DNA of 64,000 nucleotides from Tuctoria greenei (Eukaryota; Streptophyta; Magnoliopsida; Poales; Poaceae), in assembly GCA_036927565.1 (NCBI GenBank), contig JAYESD010000010.1:38619298-38683297 (forward strand). The letters are read 5' to 3'. The notes under the pieces were generated by a model. It made no database searches, was not told the origin of the DNA, and worked only from the letters and a program-made list of their open reading frames with translations. The position numbers and the translations under genes were made by a program. Below, one piece after another: positions 54,564 to 64,000 of the stretch (positions within the stretch are counted from its first letter, which is position 1; each line of letters starts with the position of its first letter).

Positions 54564-56337
54564 GGTCTCCTTTTCTCTCCCAACTAGCATCGCTGTTTTT
54601 CCCAGCCGCCGCCACCAGGGTTACCAGGCGAGTCCGCTGCCACCAAGGTTGCCAGGCGAGCGTCGATTCCAAAGGATTGCTGCCGCTGCTTGAGTTCTTG
54701 AGCGCTGGACTGATCCTGTGCTGTAGCTGCGTTGTGGTCACTGAGACCACTTGTGGGAGGAGGCAAGAGATCAGTGAGTCAGGAGTAAAGAAAAAAAAAA
54801 CAGTTGTTGGCACCACCGCTGTTCGGGTGATATGCCATGTCCTGGTAATCAGTGAGTAGCTGTTGTCTGAATTGCTTCTGTATCTGTTAGTTGATCTAAT
54901 ACCTGACATCCCATTGAATTGGTTCTGCTGTCCCGCTTATTTTTCCTGGGTTGCTTGATTCCTTGCACTGATTTATGGCTGCGCGATCATTATCTACCTG
55001 CTATTTTTTCTAATGAATCATTGATGTCTGTTATGCTGAAGAAGGTCAGGACAGACAAGTGTATTCGTGGAGTAATGCCTGTAGTGCTGGTTTTTGGCTG
55101 AATAAAAAAACAACTATTGCTGTTAGAATTATCTACCACCATTAGTAACTTTTGTTGGATGCCTTCTGCCTTGAGGCCTGCTATTGACTGGCTGCTGATC
55201 TAGTATTGCTGCTGTTTGAACGTTTGCCTCTTTTTGCCTTTGACTCGATATACTTTTCCTGCACAGTACTATCTATTGCTGCTATTTAATTATTATCTAT
55301 GTTAGACTTATAAACTTGATTAGTTAAGATATTGTGTTGTTTAATGGAATTAGGGATTTAGTATTATTATTAGCTAGCTGCTGCAACTGTCTTGCCATTT
55401 GATTTGCCATTGTTGCCACCAAATAATTTGCTTCCTACTGCCATTACTAGATATAGCCTTGATCACATTTTAATTGTTCGATGTGCGACCGTCTTGCTAA
55501 TGGTTAGTTGCGCGCAACTTTGTAGACTCAGGCTTGAAGGTTCCGATATTGAAAGAGCGTCTTCTGGTGCTCGTCGAGGTTAAGGCATGTGCATGACGGG
55601 TTTTATTCTAAAATAAGTAAACTGCTTGTGCTTAAGCTTTCATGTGCCTTTAATTCGTTATTTGAGGTTTCGAGATTCAATTGCTTCATGATTCTATTTT
55701 ATTCATGTTCAAGATTTAAGTTATTCATTTAATTATCATTCAAGTACCGGTTAAGTCCGGAGTCGTTCTTATATTCAAGTTCCTGTGAGTAAGTGTTGGC
55801 CCCACATGCTCGGCTTTACCGGTAAATGCTAAGGAGAATTCAAGTATCGTCCGTTTTAGACGGAAACTACTATTTCATTGTTTCTTACTTCAAGTTCAAG
55901 TATTGCTATGTTTCAATCAGTTGATTCTAATGTTCTTCAAGCTCTAAGTGTACTTGTTGGGTGTTTTTTTACTCACTCTTGTTTTATTTGGTTTTTAGGT
56001 ACCCGATGATCAAGCATGCATTGGGAAGAGGGTAGCATATGCACTTGAGCATGCAAACTATTTAATAAGCTTAGTTTAACAATGTTCTTGGTTAATTGCA
56101 TAATCTTGTGTCATTGAGATTGTGGTGTGATCATTTGGGTTTTTAATTCACTTGTGGGAATGAACTTGAGTTTAGTAGTATTGCTATATAATATTATGTC
56201 TATTATTGTGTTTTGTTGCCGCGGATGATAGAGTTTTCAAATGAGACTATGCCGAAATTTTTAATATTTTTCTAACTTATTGGTAATGTTTAAATGATTT
56301 TAGTAGCGTCCAGGATGTTTATACTTGGGTTGTTACA
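54564..56337 (+). repeat. Gypsy-1 right LTR, second segment
   Basis: It continues the LTR from ggtctcc to GGGTTGTTACA, followed by aagat. Close to its start it has about 55 bp absent from the left LTR, made of two related GCCACCA(G/A)GGTT(A/G)CCAGGCGAG units. Confidence 0.92.
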
Positions 56338-57502
56338 AAGATATTGCCACAAACTACAAAATGTTGTAGTATAAACATTTGTCCACGACCAAAAAAGCAT
56401 TGCAGTAGAATGCTATTGCCACAACCCAGAAAACGTCGCATTACAACCCTATTGCAACAGATTTGAAAATGTTGCATTACGAACCTATTGCCACACATCA
56501 GAAATCGTTGCATCACCAACCTATTTCCACATATCAGCAATCGTTGCAATATCCTTATATTAGCCACGATTGTGACATCGTTGCAATACAATACTATTGC
56601 CACGGTTTTGAAATCATTGCAATACCACACTATTTCCACGAATGTGAAATCGTTGCAATACCGTATTATTTGCCGCGAGTGTGAAATCGTTGCGATACCA
56701 TACTATTCGCCGCGGATGTGATATCGTTGAAATATCGTACTATTCGCCATGAAAGTAAAATCATTGCAATACCGTATTATTTTCCACAGGTGTGAAATCG
56801 TTGCGATACCATACTATTCGCCATGGATGTGAAATCGTTGAAATAACTTACTATTCGCCATGAAAGTGAAATCATTGCGATATCATACTATTTGCCACAA
56901 ATGCAGAATCGTTGCAATACCATACTATTTGCAACAAAAGAGAAATCATTGCAATATCTTACTATTTGCCACGAATGCAGAATCGTTGCAAAACCGTACT
57001 ATACGTTGCAATACGTTAAATCATCGCAATACAATAAATTGTTGCAATACCATACTATTTGCCATGAATGAGAAATCATTGCAATACCATTCTATTGGCG
57101 ATGAATATGACATCGTTGCAATAACATGCTATTCATTGCAATACATTAAATCGTCACAACACGTTAAATCATTGCAATATCGTACTATTTGCCACGAACG
57201 TGGAATCGTTGCAATACCATACTATTTGCGGGGAATGTGACATCATTGCAACACCGTAATTTTCGTTGCAATACATTAAATCGTTGCAATACCATACTAT
57301 TTGCCACTATGTGCAATTGGCAATATCATACTATTTTCCACGGATGTCAAGTCGTCGCAATAACCTATTGCCACGCGACTTATTTCCATGGATCCCAAAA
57401 ACTATTGTGACGTTCTATTTCGTTGAGACAACAACCCATCGCGACCAATTTCAACCTATTGCAACAATTTTTCCGTCGCAATAAACCAGAATCCTGGTAG
57501 TG
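56338..57502 (+). repeat. CACTA-1 3' subterminal repeat array and terminus
   Basis: Around 25 copies of a 30-37 bp unit like ATCGTTGCAATACC..ACTATTTGCCACGAATG occur, in one orientation. They are the kind of array to which CACTA accessory proteins bind. The last 30 bp pass into AAACCAGAATCCTGGTAGTG, the terminal inverted repeat. Open frames across the array only reflect the unit length. Some units are truncated (for example 57000-57020), so the period is irregular. Confidence 0.88.
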
Positions 57503-58978
57503 CATGTCAAGGAACTTGCCGACCTTACCTCGGCAAAGAAGAGAGGAGTTGCTCTAAAGGCAACATTCAAGCCCGCATCAAATGGAACTCGAGAAGCTCC
57601 TGAGGAAGATGATGGTGATGATGAAAGCACTGATGTCGATGATGAAGACATGATCCCGTTCATCAAAAAATGCAAGAAAATGATGAGAAGAAGAAGAAAG
57701 GGTGGTAGTTCAAGTGAAGGAAGACATAAGGACAGGCAAAGATCCAAGATGAGACGTGCATGCTATAATTATGGAGAATATGATCATTTCATAGTGGATT
57801 GCCCACATGAAGACAATAAGAGGAAGAGTAAAGACAACAAGCCTCAGCAAAAGAAAATATTCAAGAAAAAGAAGCAATATGACCAAACACATCTAGGGAA
57901 GGAGTGGAACTCCAATGATGAGTCCTCATCTAAAGAAGAAGAGGAGATGGCCACTATAGCTATCAAGAAGCCTACCATGAAGTCCACTCTCTTCCCAACC
58001 ATGGGAGCATGGAAGGACACCAACCACACATGCCTAATGGCCAAGGAAGGAAAAAGGATGCTTAACACTAAAACTTCCTCCTCACATTCCTTTACAAATG
58101 ATATTTATAATTCTAGTGATGATGAAGACATGTTTAGAGGTTTAGATAAAAATACTATAGCTAAAATGAAAATTCTAATGGAATAGATTGTTGATAAGGA
58201 GGAGCTAGACAATCGCCGAGAAGATATGATCATTCTCCAAAAGGATAAATATCTTGAGATTGAGAAGCTTCTTGAGCTTGAAAAGGAGCGAAGTAAATCA
58301 CTTGAAATTGAGTTTGCTTCAAGAAAGGAGACTTGTTTGAAGTTAAAAGACTCAAACATCACTATCAAGGATGAACTTGCTAACTTAACCAAAGTTAACA
58401 AGATCCTTAAGATGCAAGTTGAGTCACTCAAGCAAAGAGGTTCTTCATCCTCTTTAAACTCACCTTCTCAACACATTGAATCTAAAACTTTCATAACTTG
58501 TACTTGTGCTAAAAGTGACACTAACTTGAAAGAAAAGTCAATCTTGACAAAAGACAAGCATCCCTCCCAAAGTGGAATGTTTGACAAGGAGAAGGTCAAG
58601 TATGCACATAGTGCATACTTGGTCACAATACCTCCTAATGTTAAACATGACAGTGGGTATTCTCATGGTGAAACGCGAAAAGCTAGAAGCCACAAGAATG
58701 ATAAGGATCACATTGTTTTTGTCAAGAGAAACTCTTCCCAAGTTGGAAAACATAATAATGATGATAAATTTAACATTGTGAACTCATATGAACAACAAAT
58801 CTTGTTTAGAAGCTTTGATGCTTCATATGTTCTTATGAAAAATAGTTTTGGAAAAGTTCATGCTAAATATGTTGGGCCACGCCATGAGAACACCAAGTAT
58901 TGTGTGTGGGTGCCCATGTCACTGGTCACTAACCTCAAAGGACCCAAGCAAGGTTGGGTACCTAAGACCAAAGGATAA
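57503..58978 (+). pseudogene. Copia-1 gag (C-terminal part)
   Basis: It begins mid-gag at HVKELADLTSAKKRGVALK. The zinc knuckle reads CYNYGEYDHFIVDC: the second Cys of Cys-X2-Cys is Tyr, so zinc binding should be lost. A TAG at 58184 and a one-step frame change follow. Then come a coiled coil (EIEKLLELEKERSKSLEIEF) and FDASYVLMKNSFGKVHAKY. It ends KTKG with TAA at 58976. Pol begins 30 nt later in +1, as in Copia-2. Confidence 0.88.
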
Positions 58979-59018
58979 TTTCTTTTTGTAAGCATATGCA
59001 TCTGGTGGAGCAAAATGA

Positions 59019-60462
59019 GTGCTAGATAGTGGATGCACAAATCACATGACCAGAAAAAGAAAAATGTTTGTGGAGTAGGAACAAAATGAAGACTCAAGCG
59101 AAGGCATTTATTTTAGTGACAATAGTCAAGGAGGTGCTATGTACCAGTAAAATAGCAATTTCATCACAACATACACTTTCTCATGTTTTACATGTTGATT
59201 CCTTCGATTATAACCTATTGTCCATATCTCAACTATGTGACAAAGGTTATAATTGTTTATTGACTAATGAGGGTGTGACCGTCTCTAGAAGGAGTGATAA
59301 CTCTATTGCATTCAAGGGCGTGTTAAAAGGAAAACTTTATTCTAGTTGATTTCAACAAAGATAAAGCCGAACTTGACACGTGCTTGATTGCAAAGACTAA
59401 CATGGGTTGGCTGTTGCATAGATGGCTAGCACATGCTGGTATGAGGAATCTACAAAAACTTCTAAAAGGCGATCACATCTGAGGTTCGAAGGATGTTGTT
59501 TTTGAGAAAGAAAGGCCTTGTAGCGTGTGCCGAGCCAGTAAGCAAGTAGGAGCACCCCATCCCGCGAAGAATGTCATGACTATAACAAGACCGCTTGATC
59601 TCCTCCACATGGACCTATTCGTTCCAATTGCTTACATAAGCATCGGCGGTAATAAATATGGTTTAGTCATTGTCGATGATTTTTCATGCTTCGTGTGTGT
59701 TTTCTTTTTGCATGATAAGACAAAAACTCAGGGAACACTCAAGAAGTTTCTCGGGTGAGCTCAAAATGAATTCTCATTGACGATCAAGAACATACGAAGT
59801 GACAATGGAATGGAGTTTAGCAATACTCAAGTTGAGGAGTATCTAGATGAAGAAATAATAAAGCACGAATTTTCAGCACCCTACTCTCTTCAACAAAATG
59901 GGGTAGCCGAAAGGAAGAACCGAACACTCATTGAGATGGCAAGGACAATGCTCGATGAATACAAGACTTCGAACCGTTTTTGGATTGGAGCGATTAACAC
60001 CGCTTGTCACGCCATAAACCGACTATACCTTCATCGTTTACTCAAGAAAACCGCATATGAACTACTCACCGGTAACAAACCAATATTTCACACTTTCGAG
60101 TTTTTGGTTCAAAATGTTATACCATGCCTAGGACCTCGAAGTTCGCTTCAAAGTCCGATGAAGGTTTCTTGCTTGGCTATGATTCGAACTCCTACGCTTA
60201 TCGTGTCTTCAACAAAGCCTCTGGACTTGTTGAAGTAGCACGTGACATAGTGTTCGATGAAACTAATGGCTCTCAAGTAGAGCAAGTTGACAAGTGTGTG
60301 CTAGATCAAGAAGAAGCTCCATGTCAAGCATTGAGAATAATGGCACTTGGCGATATTCGACCACAAGCATCTCCTCAAAATCCGAGTGAAGAAAATGAAC
60401 CACAAACAGAGGAAAATGATCAAGGGGAAGCTTCCACACCAGATCAACCTCAAGGAGATTAA
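59019..60462 (+). pseudogene. Copia-1 protease and integrase
   Basis: The protease LDSGCTNHMT starts at 59022 after a TGA. Stops and a shift occur near 59075-59100, 59346, 59480 and 59756. Remaining marks are YNLLSISQLCDKGYNC, LLHRWLAHAG (first His of LWHRR altered), CSVCRASKQVG, LLHMDLFVP, IRSDNGMEF and QQNGVAERKNRTL. A shift near 60110 joins to TSKFASKSDEGFLLGYDSN and ends at 60460. Confidence 0.88.
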
Positions 60463-62205
60463 GATAATCAAAACAATAATGAGGGCAACCATCCAGGGGG
60501 AGACCAAGAATATGATCATCATGAGAATTCAAGACCACTACTGTCACATCCAAGAGTACACCAAAGAATACAAAGAGATCACCCCGTCGACAACATAATT
60601 GGTGACATCCAAAAGGGAGTGACAACTCCATCTCGTATAGCTAATTTTTGTGAATACTATTCTTTTGTATCCTCTTTAGAACCATACAGGGTTGAAGATG
60701 AACTAAGAGATCCTGACTGGGTGATGGCGTTTCAAGAAGAATTGAACAACTTCAAGAGGAACGAATTATGGGAACTTGTTGAAAGACCAAAGTCCAACAT
60801 CATCGGCACTAAATGGGTCTTCTGTAACAAGCAAGACAAACACAGAGTGGTAACAAGAAACAAGGCACGATTGTGTCCAAAGGTTACTCACAAGTCGATG
60901 GTTTGTATTTTGATGAGACTTTTGCTCCCGTAGCTAGGCTTGAATCAATTCGTATATTACTTGCATATGCTCCTCACCATGATTTCAAGCTGTATCAAAT
61001 GGACGTCAAAAGTGCCTTCCTCAACGGACCAATCAAGGAGGAGGTGTACGTGGAGAACCCACTTGGGTTTGAAGATCAAGAGTTCCCCGACCATGTATTC
61101 AAACTGCGTAAGGCTCTCTATGGCCTCAAGCAAGCTCCTAGAGCTTGGTATGAATGCCTTGGAGATTTTCTAGTTGAAAATGGCTTCAAAATTGGTAAAG
61201 CTGATTACACCTTGTTTACCAAGCACTTTGATGATGATCTATCCATTTGTCAAATCTATGTTGATGATATCATATTTGGTTCAACTAATAAATCTTTTTG
61301 TTAAGAGTTTAGTAAAATCATGACAGATAGATTTGAGATGTCCATGATTGGAGAGTTGAGATACTTTTCTTGATTCCAAGTGAAACAACTAGAAGGAACA
61401 TTCATAAGCCAAACAAAGTATAACCAAGACATTCTCAAGAAATTTGACATGGACAAAGCGAAGCCGATAAAGACTCCCATGGAGACAAATGGACATTTAG
61501 ATCTTAATGAAGATGGACCTACGTGGATCAAAAGGTATACCGCTCCATGATTGGTTCTCTACTTTATTTATGTGCATCTAGGCCCAATATCATGTTGAGT
61601 GTATGTATGTGTGCAATATTTGAAGCCAATCCTAAGGAATGTCATTTGACAGTCATAAAAAGGATCTTGCGATATTGAGTTCATACACCCAACCTAGGCC
61701 TTTGGTATCCTAAAGGTTAAATGTTCAATCTCATTGGATACTCCAATGCAGATCATGCCTGATGCAAGGTGGATAGAAAAAGTACTTTGGAACTTGCCAA
61801 TTCTTGGGTAGGTCCCTAGTTTCTTGGTCCTCCAGGAAACAAAACTCCATTGCCTTGTCCACAGCCGAAGCGGAGTCTGGTGCAGCCAGGAGTTGTTGTG
61901 CACAACTCCTTTGGATGCGACAAACTCTAAGGGACTACTGTTACAATATGAACCGTATTCCGCTCCTTTGTGATAATGAGAGTGCGATTAAAATTGCACA
62001 TAACCCTGTTGAGCACTATAGGACAAAATACATTGATATCCGACATCTTTTTTTGAGAGGCCATTCAATCAAAGGAGACATAGCCATTTCCCATGTCAAA
62101 ACTGAGAAACAAGTAGCCGATATCTTCACCGAGCCACTTGATGAAAAACGCTTTTGTGAGCTTCGAAATGAACTAAATATCCTTGATGCTTGGAACACGG
62201 CTTGA
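60463..62205 (+). pseudogene. Copia-1 reverse transcriptase and RNase H
   Basis: The RT start is intact (WVMAFQEELNNFKRNELW, NIIGTKWVF). A one-base change near 60870 shifts the frame, then DETFAPVARLESIR, QMDVKSAFLNG, YGLKQAPRAWYE and the active site YVDDIIFGS (about 61257). Stops at 61303, 61372 and 61549 and shifts to about 61800 follow. RNase H keeps VSWSSRKQNSIALSTAEAE and ADIFTEPLDEKRFCELRNEL, with ADIFTKPL changed to TEPL. This copy retains the 112 bp lost in Copia-2. Confidence 0.9.
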
Positions 62206-63336
62206 AATATTGCATATCTAAATGTTAACTTCTTCAAAATCAAGATTTTCGAAGAAAACTCATCTTTCCTTGATTTTTCCTAAAAACTATGTTAATTATT
62301 AGATCTTGATAAATTATGGTCATAGCTTGATTGTTAAGTGTTAAGAATTGGATTGTACTCCTCTGATTGCGTCAGAACCACCTCCCAAGGATCAGTGTCG
62401 ACGACCAGAAGACTGTCAGGCAGCTCCAACATATCATTGTGATGCACCCATATGGCCACCCAGTCCTTCTTCCAGCTATCCCACTTCTCGGAAGGGAATG
62501 TCTTCAGGTACTTGAGGGGCAAGTTCTTGAGCTTCACGAAGTAGTAGAAGCCAAGATACTCGTTGCTCTTCCCAGTTGTGTGGATCGTGAAGAAGGTCGA
62601 TCATGTTCATCAAGAATATTTGTGAATCTTTATGCAAAAGATCTCCATTAGACACCTTCATATATATACGTAAGGTTTATATAAATATAGACTTCTCTGT
62701 CAGACTAGTCCGCACATGCAGACTAGTCCATGTTGAGTCCGTAGGACTGGACTAGTCCGGTGTGGCCACGAACTAGTCCGGTATTTTGACATCTTAACCT
62801 CTTGGGCAGGTGCAAACTCTTTTTCTTCCTCCTCACAACTTCCTTCATCTTCTCTCTCCTCACTCAAGTGCTCCAAAGATGATTTTGCAAGTTCTCCTTT
62901 AAATCTTCACATCTCTCCATGGAAATCGATCTACGTTGCAAGGGGATTGAAGGCCCTGGACTAATCCGCATCGAAAACTCTCAAAACTCTTTGGATCGAA
63001 GGATTCGATAATTTTTTACCAAACCATAACTCTTTGATTTTCCTTGGTATTGCTCAATAAGTTTGATTCCTATTGCCCATACATGTTTTCGTGATGCATC
63101 CCAACTACATGTTGTTACTATCACATTCTTGTATTGAGAAACTCTGAAATTTGTTTAGCTAGGGTTTGAACAACCGCACAACAGACTAGTTCATTGTCTG
63201 TGCGGACAAGTCCGATGCTCCGGAATAGTCCACACATGATATACAGACAAGTTTGGTGTGTTGCTGATTAACTCCTTAGCATATCCTCTCTCAATGAATT
63301 TCTTGTCACCGATTCTTATCAATGTCATGTATAAAA
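62206..63336. repeat. Copia-1 spacer with decayed palindrome arrays
   Basis: No copia gene. GGACTAGTCC-type words, many with one or two changes, are found at 62700-62790 and 63180-63255, at positions matching those of Copia-2 (25966-26115 and 26480-26560). A foreign 263-bp piece interrupts the AT-rich part at 62336-62598. Confidence 0.8.
62336..62598 (-). pseudogene. Fragment of a Tat-type antisense gene inserted in Copia-1
   Basis: Read on the minus strand it gives FVKLKNLPLKYLKTFPSEKW then KKDWVAIWVHHNDMLELPD, clearly related to the Gypsy-3 antisense gene around 42200-42050 (YFMKRKKCPYKYLRSFPSGKW, KKDWIVIRVEEHEKLELPE). The copies differ at many sites, so the source was another element. Copia-2 is continuous at the homologous site (about 25840-25855). 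The piece has no LTR, TIR or poly(A) edge. Confidence 0.8.
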
Positions 63337-64000
63337 TGTCGACCTCCTCAAACAAGAGTATCTCCAACTACGAGGCCGAAATGGATCAAGAGATATTGCC
63401 TCGTGCTACAGATCATCGTATCAAGAAAAGGCAAGACCGTGTTGCTGACTCTTCACCCGCTCCACCTCGTGTGCAGTGAAAGGTCCCAGCAAAGAAACCA
63501 CCTGCAAACGGTAAATAAGTAGTTGGATCTAGCTCGGCGGCTCCACGCCAAGCTAATAGCAAAGGAAAAGGGATTGCCTCTAGCCCGATTGGTCCTCTGA
63601 AGATGGCACCTCCGAGACAAGGAAATAGGAGTTCCTTAGAGGAAGAATTCACTGGAAAGGGCAGCAATGTTGCCTGGAAGTTTAGGAAAGTTGATGCTTA
63701 CCCAGTGGGAAGGTAGCTGCTGATCCGAGGTTTTGGAGTGATCTCCAATTGGATTACTACAGCAGCGTTGACCTCAACATGAAGACCACAGTGGTACGCA
63801 GTCAATGGATAGACTGGGATTCCCTTGGAAGAAAGAGTTGTGCTGCATTTGATGAGGTAGTGGCCGCTGCAGAGAAGCATGGTATAAAAGATCTGTTATC
63901 CTTTAGATACAACTCAAATGATGAAGTGGTAGCCCAATTCTATGCCACTTGCCACTTTGCCAATATGAGTGAAGAAAGAGGAACCTGGATGACTCATGGA
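63337..64000 (+). pseudogene. Copia-1 third ORF (partial, runs off the window)
   Basis: It starts MSTSSNKSISNYEAEMDQE and is interrupted by TGA 63478, TAA 63517 and TAG 63715, plus a frameshift near 63710. After that one frame reads DPRFWSDLQLDYYSSVDLN, VVRSQWIDWDSLGRKSCAAF, KHGIKDLLSFRYNSNDEV and QFYATCHFANMSEERGTWM up to the window end. These segments fill the part of the ORF that is missing from Copia-2 between its two halves. The function is unknown. Confidence 0.78.

Larger units (their letters stand above)
11643..56337 (+). mobile_element. Gypsy-1: Ty3/gypsy chromovirus, disrupted by two nested elements
   Basis: LTRs start TG(T/C)AATATCC and end GTTACA. Flanking 5-mers are aagct (11638-11642) and aagat (56338-56342), one mismatch. 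Order inside is PBS, gag with zinc knuckles, protease, RT, RNase H, integrase and a chromodomain-like end, which is the Ty3/gypsy order. Gypsy-3 sits in RT (16495-43995) and Gypsy-2 in the right LTR (46700-54558). Without them the element is about 9.3 kb. Tekay/Del-like affiliation is inferred from the long LTRs and the C-terminal chromodomain region. Stops and shifts throughout make it defective. Confidence 0.92.
11525..57502 (+). mobile_element. CACTA-1: 3' part of a CACTA transposon, split by a retrotransposon nest
   Basis: Subterminal units of the type TTGCCA.GAAT...ATCGTTGCAATA start at about 11525, are cut at 11642 by Gypsy-1, and resume at 56338 without loss. The aagct/aagat target duplication of Gypsy-1 supports continuity. 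The element ends at 57502 with CCTGGTAGTG, whose complement CACTACCAGGATTCTGG is a standard CACTA terminus. The next base is inside a copia gag gene. The Transposase_24 gene at 9681-11449 belongs to it, so it extends left of this entry. Its other terminus was not found and probably lies before the window. Confidence 0.75.
57503..64000 (+). mobile_element. Copia-1: SIRE/Maximus-type copia, 3' part, host of CACTA-1
   Basis: The first bases after the CACTA end (catgtcaaggaacttgccgac) align with Copia-2 gag from 21059 on, so the CACTA lies inside gag. Pol and the third ORF follow in the order seen in Copia-2, with the same palindrome vocabulary. The 5' LTR and gag start lie beyond the CACTA's far end, outside the window. 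The 3' LTR is not reached. Many stops and shifts indicate the oldest level of the nest. Confidence 0.9.

Noticed and set aside
56860..57484. Open frames with repeated IVAIPYY-like peptides
   Set aside because: They are the translation of CACTA subterminal repeats, whose unit length happens to keep frames open. No start context or domain.

Overview
The window is nuclear DNA of a plant, almost certainly a grass. The evidence is a Stowaway MITE with the typical grass terminus CTCCCTCCGTCCCAAAATA, an F-box relic of a grass-type family, GT-AG introns in a CACTA transposon gene, and dense nested LTR retrotransposons with Met-tRNA primer sites. It resembles a heterochromatic or pericentromeric block. 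No intact housekeeping gene, rRNA, tRNA or CRISPR was found.

Layout. Positions 1-9.6 kb are a mosaic of small elements: a frameshifted F-box relic (299-1089), MITEs, an inverted-arm (foldback-like) element holding a 560-bp tandem duplication (3528-5840), and a small hypothetical gene with its own TATA box (5924-6684). Positions 9681-11449 hold a seven-exon Transposase_24 (Ptta/En/Spm) gene of a CACTA transposon. From 11643 to 56337 the CACTA is interrupted by a nest of LTR retrotransposons. It resumes at 56338 and ends at 57502 with subterminal repeats and the terminus CCTGGTAGTG. From 57503 to the window edge lies the copia element whose gag gene the CACTA entered.

Nesting, outermost first. 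Copia-1 (57503-64000, 5' part outside) received CACTA-1 (ends at 57502). CACTA-1 received Gypsy-1 (chromovirus, 11643-56337, TSD aagct/aagat). Gypsy-1 received Gypsy-3 in its RT (Tat-type, 16495-43995, TSD atgcc/atgac) and Gypsy-2 in its right LTR (46700-54558, TSD ctacc on both sides). Gypsy-3 received Copia-2 in gag (SIRE/Maximus-type, 18629-33047, TSD aaagc/gaagc). Copia-2 received the rearranged Copia-3 fragment in its third ORF (about 26810-30258). Six insertion levels can be read from the junctions.

How the genes relate. Each retroelement supplies gag, protease, RT, RNase H and integrase for its own copying, but nearly all are broken by stops, frameshifts, deletions or nested insertions. 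Gypsy-3 has the dual RNase H layout of the Tat lineage and a long minus-strand gene (42579-39037) with a Transposase_28-like start, a frame-preserving 77-bp intron and a coiled-coil tail. Copia-1 and Copia-2 are relatives, both with an extra ORF behind RNase H and many CGGACTAGTCCG-type palindromes. The clearest oddities are the spliced antisense gene, short palindromic words that spread from LTRs into coding regions of unrelated elements, the partly inverted Copia-3 fragment, and a stray piece of a Tat antisense gene inside Copia-1.
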